NCBI GenBank assembly: GCA_029560455.1
Contig: JAKQKW010000061.1
Coordinates: forward strand, 1 to 11,371
Source of the DNA: Candidatus Rifleibacteriota bacterium
GTDB taxonomy: Bacteria; Riflebacteria; Ozemobacteria; Ozemobacterales; Ozemobacteraceae
Reading direction: 5' to 3'
Length of the DNA: 11,371 bases
Under the pieces are notes generated by a model that ran no database searches, was not told where the DNA came from, and saw nothing but the letters and a program-made list of their open reading frames with translations. Below are positions 5,719 through 11,371 of this stretch, piece by piece (the first letter of the stretch is position 1; every line of letters begins with the position of its first letter). Made by a program: the position numbers and the translations under genes.

Positions 5719-5747
5719 TGTTCGAAGGGGGTGATGAATGATAGATT
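5719..5747 (+). promoter_or_regulatory. Candidate extended -10 promoter of the TPR gene
   Basis: TGATAGATT (5739-5747) is an extended -10, with TTGTTC (5719-5724) 17 bases upstream of the hexamer TAGATT. The -35 is poor (3 of 6). A start near 5754 would give a leader of about 20 nt, almost all of it ribosome-binding site. Other starts further up the 198-bp divergent gap are possible. Confidence 0.35.
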
Positions 5748-5758
5748 GTTGCAAAAGA

Positions 5759-5773
5759 TTTTGAGGAGGATAC
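5759..5773 (+). promoter_or_regulatory. Strong ribosome-binding site of the TPR gene, complementary to the predicted sRNA
   Basis: GAGGAGG (5763-5769) is a near-perfect Shine-Dalgarno 4 bases before the ATG. The stretch TTTTGAGGAGGATAC (5759-5773) can pair with sRNA bases 1040-1053 (GUAUCCUCUCAAAA): 14 base pairs with one bulged G. No other start region in the window matches as far. Confidence 0.5.
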
Positions 5774-8700
5774 ATGAAAATTCCAAAAATAGTTCTTGCC
5801 GGTCTCGTATGTTCGTTTTCCAGTTTTGCGGTTGATTCAGCCCGGGCTGCTGATTTGCATCACCTGCCGGCTGCCGCTGCATTGGTTGCTTCTCTGAGTC
5901 AGGAAATTGAAGAAAAGCTGACTGCCGGTTCTGACGCAGAAAAGGGGCTGCTGAACCAGGAACTGGCCCGGTATAAAGAGGGTAGAAACGGCATGAAGAC
6001 AGATGAAGCTGCGGATAAATGGTTTCAGCTTTTTAAAAAATGTTTCAACTATTCTCTGGAGCAGAACAGAGGCGATTTTTATTCATATGGCTACGGCGAA
6101 ATTCCTGAAAAAACAAAAGCAGCTCCAAAATTTAACGATCTCCTGGAAATAATTCCGGCCCCTGAAACCTGGAATACCATCGCTGAGAAGATGAAAAAGG
6201 AAAAAGCGGAGAATAGCCGCGCGGCTCTGGGGATGAAAATTGCATGTGTGATCATTGATATGCTGCAGGGTGATCGTAAAGCGGTAGCAGTCAGTCTTGA
6301 ACAGATGCGCGAAAACATTCCTGACGGACTTGGTATGAAGGAATACGCGTTGCAGGCGATTGAAGAGATAAGGACCGAATTGCGGGGGGCTGAAATTGCC
6401 GGAAATCTGGATGATGTAAAGGGTAACTTTGCGGCCCTGTTGAAATTCTATACAAAAAAACCGGCTTTTCAGCAGAGGGTAAAAATACCTGATCTCTCAG
6501 GATTACCAGAACCCGAAGTGAGAAGCCTGATACTTGAAGCTTTATTGATCTCTGGTCTGGAACTTGAGATCAGCCCGGAAAACCCCTCGAAGTCTCTGGT
6601 CAGACAAATTATTCTCGAAAATATCGACAAGGTCACCAGGCCTCTCTGGCAACTGGTTAACAGCGATCAGGATGTGCTTCTTTTCGAGGCTCTGGATAAA
6701 AAATTTCCCGAAGCAGTAAATGAACCGCAGCAAAATCTGCCTTTCGGAATGAACCAGTCAAATTATAACATCTCGGAATATTCAGCTGGCGGTGATAAGG
6801 ATTATCAGCGGGCAATGGCCAGGCATCATTACCTTACTGGCCTTCTTGGAGCAGGGCGAATCGAAGAAGCCCTGAAGGTTGCCGGCAATCTGCCTGATTC
6901 AAGCCATACTTTTGCCATGTTTTCAAACCTCGATCGGCAGATGCCAGATTCGCTGACTGCAGATGTTCTGCTTAAATTCGAGCAGGAAATTTTAGGGAAA
7001 AAGCCTGCCGTTGATCTGTGGTCTGCTCTGGTAAGGCATGCATCTCTGGCTGGTACATCTGCTGAACAGGAAATAAGAAGCTTTATTGAAAAATATCTTG
7101 CTTCACACCCGGATTTTACTCCGGCAAATTTTAAGCCAAGAAAGGCTTACATCGAACTGCTTCTCGCGATTGATGAAATTGATCTGGCGATAGAGCAGAT
7201 CAGGATATTTCTTGCCGCAGAAGATACCAACGTTGAGAACCGCAAACTTCTTGCCAGAGAACAGCACGAGCTGGCAGTCAAACTGGCTTTGCTCGGCCGC
7301 AGTCTTAAAAAAGCAGAGCTGATCGAGGAATCAGTGGCAGCTGTTCTGAAAGCAATACCATTGTCTGACTTGTGGGGTAATCATCGCGGGCGTGAATTTG
7401 AAAAGTATCTGGCCGTTCTGGCGCAGAATGGCCTTGGAGCACAGGCGGTAGAAATTATCAAAGCAGTTATTTCCATATCTGCCGGGCAGGCTGGCAGAGC
7501 TGGCCTGTCAGAATTTTCAGAAGCCAGTCTTCAATTTGACGACCTTTTGAGTCGACTGGCGCTGGTTTATTATCTGAGCGGTGAATATGAACAGATTCTT
7601 GACCTCGCAAAAACAGCCCCGTGGTGGAACGTATCAGACATTGCCGAAAAATTGACCGGTTATAAAAACTTCGCTTACAGCCACAATGACTATCCTGAAG
7701 CTGATGTTAACGTGGCATTTCCGTGCATGCTGGCCAGGGCATTGATTTCTTCCGGCCGTAAAAGCGAGGCTTCGATGCTTTTGAAAGCCTACCTTCTTGA
7801 AAACAGTTTTGACGATCTGGCATACAGACTGCTTGTCGAAGTCGAAGGCTCTGCCGTATTGAAATGGCTGGAAACGCTTTATGAGCTCGACCGCTTTGAA
7901 GAACGACCACTGATCTGGAAAGCCCGTATTCTGCTCGAGGAGGGAAAACTGCCAGAAGCTGAAGAGGCGATCAGGCTTGCTTTGAAAATCGATCCGACTG
8001 ATGGTGAACAGAAGGCCGGTGACCGGGTTTTGGGCTATAAAGTTCTTGCAGATGTTTTGCGCGCCAGAGGTAAAAATGATGACGCGAAATTTTTCGACGA
8101 AGTCGTGGCCTCTGTGAGGCTGGCAGAAGAGGGCGACCGGATTTCCTGGCTTGGCATGCGTAAACGCAGTCTGGAAATCTACGAGCGTGCCTCAAATTTG
8201 TTTATCGATGCCTATTGTATTCAATGGCGTCTGGCAGAAAAACTTTACGCGTCTGGTCGAAAAGCAGAAGCGGAAAAGCACTACGAGATTGCCTTTGAAC
8301 GGATGCCAGAACAATTTGGCCGCATGGCAAGTCTGTGTTTTGGTTGCGAGGGTGTTTTCAATCGAAAACTGAGTAAAACGGTTGCGCAAAGGATACTTGA
8401 GCGACTTGCGAATGCAGAAAAGCCAAAGCCGCAGGTGTTTTTTCTGCTGGGTCTTTTAAAAGAAGCACAGGACCTTGACCTCGAAGCTTATCGAGCATTT
8501 AAGCGCGCGGTAGAAATGGACCCCGATTATCTCGATGCCTGGAAAAAGCTTGCCGATATTTCGCGGCAGATTTTTCTGCCTGCCTCTCAAATCGATGAGC
8601 TTAATCTGAAGCTTCTTGAACTCGACCCGATGCAGCGCCGCTTTTCATTCAACCCGCGGGGATTTGTTTCGTATGCCAGAATCTGGCAGGTTTTCGAAAA

Positions 8701-8914
8701 GGCACGTGCCTCTGCCCAGGATTTGCCTCAGACATTATTCCGTTTCGAGGCGACTGCAGCAAGAATTGACAGGATTGAAAAGCAGGTTCCTGGCATGCGC
8801 GGGCGAATGCACATGTTTCTGGAATCAAGGCAGAAAAACCTTCTCTGGCCATTGCTTAGCCAGAATCAGGTGGTGCAGAAGATCCTGAGTTTCACTTCAT
8901 ATACACTGCGCTGA
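5774..8914 (+). CDS. Large exported TPR-repeat protein, function unknown (1046 aa)
   Basis: The N-terminus is a Sec signal peptide: K2 and K5, a hydrophobic core (I6-V20) and a likely cut after ARA at 25. No lipobox precedes Cys13, so a soluble periplasmic or secreted protein is expected. The body is almost all helical. Recognisable TPR units are LIWKARILLEEGKLPEAEEAIRLALKIDP (713-741), YCIQWRLAEKLYASGRKAEAEKHYEIAFERMP (814-845) and QVFFLLGLLKEAQDLDLEAYRAFKRAVEMDP (887-917). Degenerate repeats occur around 345-375, 455-485, 590-615 and 650-680. A CFGC pair sits at 855-858 inside the TPR region. Residues 940-1046 lack clear repeats. TPR scaffolds bind other proteins, but nothing shows which. 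The gene is visibly more AT-rich than the flanking genes. It stands alone on the plus strand, with a very strong ribosome site and no obvious terminator before glnS. The function is unknown to me. Confidence 0.88.
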   Translation: MKIPKIVLAGLVCSFSSFAVDSARAADLHHLPAAAALVASLSQEIEEKLTAGSDAEKGLLNQELARYKEGRNGMKTDEAADKWFQLFKKCFNYSLEQNRGDFYSYGYGEIPEKTKAAPKFNDLLEIIPAPETWNTIAEKMKKEKAENSRAALGMKIACVIIDMLQGDRKAVAVSLEQMRENIPDGLGMKEYALQAIEEIRTELRGAEIAGNLDDVKGNFAALLKFYTKKPAFQQRVKIPDLSGLPEPEVRSLILEALLISGLELEISPENPSKSLVRQIILENIDKVTRPLWQLVNSDQDVLLFEALDKKFPEAVNEPQQNLPFGMNQSNYNISEYSAGGDKDYQRAMARHHYLTGLLGAGRIEEALKVAGNLPDSSHTFAMFSNLDRQMPDSLTADVLLKFEQEILGKKPAVDLWSALVRHASLAGTSAEQEIRSFIEKYLASHPDFTPANFKPRKAYIELLLAIDEIDLAIEQIRIFLAAEDTNVENRKLLAREQHELAVKLALLGRSLKKAELIEESVAAVLKAIPLSDLWGNHRGREFEKYLAVLAQNGLGAQAVEIIKAVISISAGQAGRAGLSEFSEASLQFDDLLSRLALVYYLSGEYEQILDLAKTAPWWNVSDIAEKLTGYKNFAYSHNDYPEADVNVAFPCMLARALISSGRKSEASMLLKAYLLENSFDDLAYRLLVEVEGSAVLKWLETLYELDRFEERPLIWKARILLEEGKLPEAEEAIRLALKIDPTDGEQKAGDRVLGYKVLADVLRARGKNDDAKFFDEVVASVRLAEEGDRISWLGMRKRSLEIYERASNLFIDAYCIQWRLAEKLYASGRKAEAEKHYEIAFERMPEQFGRMASLCFGCEGVFNRKLSKTVAQRILERLANAEKPKPQVFFLLGLLKEAQDLDLEAYRAFKRAVEMDPDYLDAWKKLADISRQIFLPASQIDELNLKLLELDPMQRRFSFNPRGFVSYARIWQVFEKARASAQDLPQTLFRFEATAARIDRIEKQVPGMRGRMHMFLESRQKNLLWPLLSQNQVVQKILSFTSYTLR

Positions 8915-8943
8915 AATAGTTAAATGGCAATATTGAGGTAATT

Positions 8944-9015
8944 ATGCTGGAAAAATTGGAAAATGCCAGTGCGGTTGTGATAGAATCGCGGTGTTTTAAA
9001 TGCCAAACCAGATAA
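8944..9015 (+). CDS. Possible 23-residue CxxC small protein or leader peptide before glnS
   Basis: ATG at 8944 to TAA at 9013-9015. GAGG (8935-8938) lies 5 bases before the ATG, a good ribosome site. The peptide starts MLEKLENASAVVIESR and ends with a CFKC motif and three more residues. It fills most of the gap between the TPR gene and glnS and stops 13 bases before the glnS ATG. If real, it would be translated from TPR read-through, because the candidate glnS promoter -10 lies inside it. Chance occurrence is possible at this length. Confidence 0.35.
   Translation: MLEKLENASAVVIESRCFKCQTR
8956..8986 (+). promoter_or_regulatory. Candidate glnS promoter with extended -10
   Basis: TGATAGAAT (8978-8986) is an extended -10 with hexamer TAGAAT. 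The best -35, TTGGAA (8956-8961), is 19 bases away, slightly long, so the extended -10 probably carries the activity. Transcription would start near 8993, giving a leader of about 36 nt. Confidence 0.5.
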
Positions 9016-9028
9016 ATGGGGTATGTAG

Positions 9029-10717
9029 ATGAGCGTTGAAGAAACCACCCGTGGTTCGAATTTTATTCGCGATATCATTGATGAAGACCTGAAATCAGGC
9101 AAACACACCGGGGTCGTTACCCGTTTTCCACCTGAACCGAACGGCTATCTGCATGTCGGGCACGCCAAGTCGATCTGCCTCAACTTCGGCCTCGCGCGCG
9201 ATTACAAGGGGCGCTGTCACCTGCGTTTCGACGACACCAATCCGGTGAAAGAAGAACAGGAATACATCGACTCGATCAAGGAAGACGTCAGATGGCTAGG
9301 TTTCGACTGGGGCAAACATGAATATTACGCTTCTGACTATTTCCAGCAGCTTTATGACTGGGCCGTGCTGCTCATCAAAGACGGCAAAGCCTATGTCGAC
9401 GATCAGAACGCCGATGAAATCAGAAGTACCCGCGGCACCCTGACCGAGCCCGGCAAACATTCACCCTATCGCAACCGCAGCGTCGAAGAGAATCTCGACC
9501 TGTTCACCCGCATGAAAAACGGCGAATTCAAGAACGGCGAACGCGTGCTGCGCGCTAAAATCGATATGGCCTCGCCGAATATCAATATGCGTGACCCCGT
9601 TCTCTACCGCATTCTGCATGCGCATCACCCGCGCACCGGCAATCAGTGGTGCATCTACCCGATGTATGACTTTACCCACGGGCAGTCTGACGCGCTCGAA
9701 CATATCACCCACTCGATCTGCACCCTCGAATTTCAGGATCACCGGCCGCTCTACGACTGGTTCATCGAAAACCTGCCGGTGCCCGCAAAACCACATCAGT
9801 ACGAATTTGCCCGCCTCAACCTGACCTATACGGTCATGAGCAAGCGCAAACTGCTGCGCCTGGTTCAGGAAAAGAAGGTTCTGGGCTGGGATGACCCGCG
9901 CATGCCCACGATCTCAGGCATGCGTCGGCGCGGCTACCCCGCCTCGGCCCTGCGTGACTTCTGCGAACGCATCGGCGTTGCCAAAGCCAACAGCACCGTT
10001 GAATTCGGCCTGCTCGAAAACTGCGTGCGCGATGACCTGAACCGCAGTGCTCTGCGTTTCATGGCCGTTCTCAAGCCGCTGAAAGTGGTGATCACCAATT
10101 ACCCCGAAGGCCAGAGCGAATATTTCGACGCCGAAAACAACCCAGAAGACCCGAACGCCGGCACCCGCAAAGTAAAATTTACCCGTGAAATCTACATCGA
10201 ACAGGAAGATTTCATGGAAAACCCGCCGAAGAAATTCTTCCGGCTGGCTCCGGGCGCTGAAATCCGCCTCAAACACGCCTATTACATTACCTGCAAAGAA
10301 GTCATCAAAGACGCTCAGGGCAATGTCGTCGAACTGCGCTGTGAACTCGACCCCGAAAGCCGCGGTGGCTCAACCCCCGATGGCAGAAGAGTTAAGGGCA
10401 CCCTGCACTGGGTATCGGCCAGCGAAGGTATTAAAGCCGAAGTCAGGCTCTACGACCACCTGTTCAAGCAGGAAAACCCCGACAAGGTCGAAGAGGGCAC
10501 CGATTTTCTCGACAATATCAACCCCGACTCACTTGAAGTGCTGAAAGACTGTGTCGTCGAACCGGCGCTTGCCGAAGTGAAGACCGGCGTGCCGATGCAG
10601 TTTCTGCGCATGGGCTATTTCTGCAAAGACAAGGACTCAGCCCCCGGAAGACTGGTTTTCAACCGCACCATCTCGCTTAAAGACGGCTGGGCCAAAGAGC
10701 AGAAAAAACAGGACTGA
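9029..10717 (+). CDS. glnS: Glutamine--tRNA ligase (562 aa)
   Basis: This class I aminoacyl-tRNA synthetase charges tRNA-Gln with glutamine in the cytosol using ATP. The whole length (E. coli enzyme about 554 residues) aligns with bacterial Gln[25 protein letters not shown] (32-54) carries the HIGH-type motif HVGH (42-45). RFDDTNP (66-72) and the [13 protein letters not shown] block follow. [21 protein letters not shown] and [22 protein letters not shown] belong to the catalytic core, and VMSKRKL (269-275) is the KMSKS-type loop. The C-terminal anticodon-binding beta-barrels include [13 protein letters not shown] and the end block [14 protein letters not shown]. Nothing is missing. GGGG (9018-9021) lies 7 bases before the ATG. 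Its own promoter and terminator suggest a mostly monocistronic gene. Its presence implies direct charging of tRNA-Gln, without reliance on the GatCAB route for that tRNA. Confidence 0.97.
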   Translation: MSVEETTRGSNFIRDIIDEDLKSGKHTGVVTRFPPEPNGYLHVGHAKSICLNFGLARDYKGRCHLRFDDTNPVKEEQEYIDSIKEDVRWLGFDWGKHEYYASDYFQQLYDWAVLLIKDGKAYVDDQNADEIRSTRGTLTEPGKHSPYRNRSVEENLDLFTRMKNGEFKNGERVLRAKIDMASPNINMRDPVLYRILHAHHPRTGNQWCIYPMYDFTHGQSDALEHITHSICTLEFQDHRPLYDWFIENLPVPAKPHQYEFARLNLTYTVMSKRKLLRLVQEKKVLGWDDPRMPTISGMRRRGYPASALRDFCERIGVAKANSTVEFGLLENCVRDDLNRSALRFMAVLKPLKVVITNYPEGQSEYFDAENNPEDPNAGTRKVKFTREIYIEQEDFMENPPKKFFRLAPGAEIRLKHAYYITCKEVIKDAQGNVVELRCELDPESRGGSTPDGRRVKGTLHWVSASEGIKAEVRLYDHLFKQENPDKVEEGTDFLDNINPDSLEVLKDCVVEPALAEVKTGVPMQFLRMGYFCKDKDSAPGRLVFNRTISLKDGWAKEQKKQD

Positions 10718-10734
10718 TTAGTTGCGAACACTGC

Positions 10735-10768
10735 GGCGCCCGGTATCTTCTGATTCCGGGCGCCTTTT
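10735..10768 (+). terminator. Intrinsic terminator of glnS
   Basis: GGCGCCCGG (10735-10743) pairs perfectly with CCGGGCGCC (10756-10764) across a 12-base loop, followed by TTTT. The T run is short, so some read-through into the next gene is possible; I see no clear separate promoter for that gene. Confidence 0.75.
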
Positions 10769-10795
10769 CATGAGAAGCTGAATTGGGAGAAAACC

Positions 10796-11269
10796 ATGCA
10801 GAACCCTGAGATGCCTGCTTACGTTGTCATCGCTTTGTTCATACCGTTTTTCGCGCTGATCTGGATGTTTGCCGGCGCGGTTCTGGCAGAACTTTCCGGC
10901 TGGCGCCTGCTTTTGCGCAGGTTTGCTGCCAATGACAGGCAGATCGCTGCCGGCAGAAAATTCAGTTTTGTCAGCGCTCTGATATCCCGGTGCTGGTGGG
11001 GGAAAGGCAGATACAAAAGCTGTCTGACAGCGCATGTAAGTGAAGAGGGCTTTTCTCTGCAGATATTTCTGCTGCTGCGGTTTCGCAGTCCGGCACTGTT
11101 TATTCCCTGGGAATCGGTCGAAGACCTCGAAATTTCCAGCGACAGATTCAGAGGTTGCCAGACGACCGTTATCATTTATGACTCACCTGTCAGACTGACG
11201 TTTTTTGGTGCAGCCGGCGATGCCATCGCGAAGGCTTTTCAGGAGTTCCGCGACAAGATGTCCAGTTGA
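10796..11269 (+). CDS. Small membrane-anchored protein with PH-like soluble domain, function unknown (157 aa)
   Basis: One N-terminal membrane helix (about residues 8-33, AYVVIALFIPFFALIWMFAGAVLAEL) is followed by SGWRLLLRRFAAND and a soluble domain. The pattern SGW-R-L...RF, a middle strand block (KSCLTAHVSEEGFSLQIFLLLRFRSPALFIPWESVEDLEI, 74-113) and a last strand-helix pair (VRLTFFGAAGDAIAKAFQEF) recalls a widespread family of small uncharacterised proteins. In that family a GLYL-type strand and a conserved IPW motif end a bacterial PH-like fold. That placement is from memory and tentative. GGGAG (10785-10789) lies 6 bases before the ATG. The gene lies 78 bases after glnS, past its terminator, and is followed by a strong bidirectional terminator. 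No function can be given. Confidence 0.75.
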   Translation: MQNPEMPAYVVIALFIPFFALIWMFAGAVLAELSGWRLLLRRFAANDRQIAAGRKFSFVSALISRCWWGKGRYKSCLTAHVSEEGFSLQIFLLLRFRSPALFIPWESVEDLEISSDRFRGCQTTVIIYDSPVRLTFFGAAGDAIAKAFQEFRDKMSS

Positions 11270-11276
11270 AAGCATA

Positions 11277-11292
11277 AAAAAAGCCCCGCAGT
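11277..11292. repeat. Partial duplicate of the adjacent terminator arm
   Basis: A-tract plus GCCCCG (11276-11288) repeats the left arm of the terminator that starts a few bases later. It could pair as an alternative with CGGGGC at 11327-11332, or on the minus strand it gives a second GGGGC followed by seven T residues. Confidence 0.4.
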
Positions 11293-11294
11293 AA

Positions 11295-11338
11295 AAAAAA
11301 GCCCCGGTGTGCAGCAAGGCAGACACCGGGGCTTTTTT
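11295..11338. terminator. Bidirectional intrinsic terminator
   Basis: AAAAAAGCCCCGGTGT (11295-11310) pairs perfectly with ACACCGGGGCTTTTTT (11323-11338) across a 12-base loop. Both strands end in a T-tract, so it can stop transcription of the small membrane-protein gene and of a convergent gene entering from the right edge. Confidence 0.9.
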
Positions 11339-11353
11339 ATCGCTGTTAAAGGC

Positions 11354-11371
11354 TCATTCGAGGTAGGTGTA
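11354..11371 (-). CDS. Possible last codons of a convergent minus-strand gene
   Basis: Read on the minus strand from the window edge, one frame gives Y-T-Y-L-E followed by TGA (11356-11354). The stop lies 15 bases before the bidirectional terminator, which is what a convergent gene would need. Six codons are too few to identify anything or to exclude chance. Confidence 0.25.
   Translation of the reverse strand, partial: YTYLE

Overview
The window comes from a bacterium of moderate GC content. It has Shine-Dalgarno-led genes, ATGA/TTGA stop-start overlaps, intrinsic terminators and a textbook sigma-54 promoter, and it encodes a bacterial glutaminyl-tRNA synthetase. I cannot name the taxon. 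A Gram-negative or deep-branching uncultured lineage is plausible because of the exported TPR protein, sigma-54 and GlnRS, but this is inference. I see no insertion sequence, prophage, CRISPR array, tRNA or rRNA.

Layout. Positions 1-461 (minus) hold the N-terminal part of an Hsp33-type redox chaperone with its own sigma-70 promoter. Positions 462-1430 are about 970 bases without a convincing protein gene, but they are dense in signals. They hold a weak 58-codon ORF followed by a terminator-like hairpin, and a tandem dyad operator at 777-811. They also hold a consensus-perfect sigma-54 promoter at 861-877, a predicted roughly 210-nt structured RNA ending in a strong terminator at 1068-1101, and a 216-bp multi-armed inverted-repeat element at 1119-1334. 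Positions 1431-5567 (minus) are a four-gene unit read from a good promoter at 5597-5625: a two-TM membrane protein, an FMN-binding flavin reductase family protein, a BaiN/HI0933-type flavoprotein and a COG2509-type FAD protein. The first three are joined by 4-base stop-start overlaps. Positions 5774-8914 (plus) encode a 1046-residue exported TPR protein, visibly more AT-rich than its neighbours. A 23-codon CxxC mini-ORF and a promoter precede glnS (9029-10717), which ends in a terminator. A small membrane-anchored protein (10796-11269) follows, then a bidirectional terminator and probably the last codons of a minus-strand gene.

How it fits together. The minus-strand unit looks like a flavin/redox module, and the neighbouring Hsp33 is also redox-linked. 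The most interesting element is the sigma-54-driven RNA. It stands alone, has activator-like sites near -94, folds into a three-way junction plus hairpins, and exposes two copies of an anti-Shine-Dalgarno pyrimidine motif. A 14-nt stretch of it can pair, with one bulge, with the whole ribosome-binding region of the TPR gene in the same window. The architecture resembles the sigma-54 regulatory RNAs Qrr and GlmY/GlmZ, but I recognise no known family.
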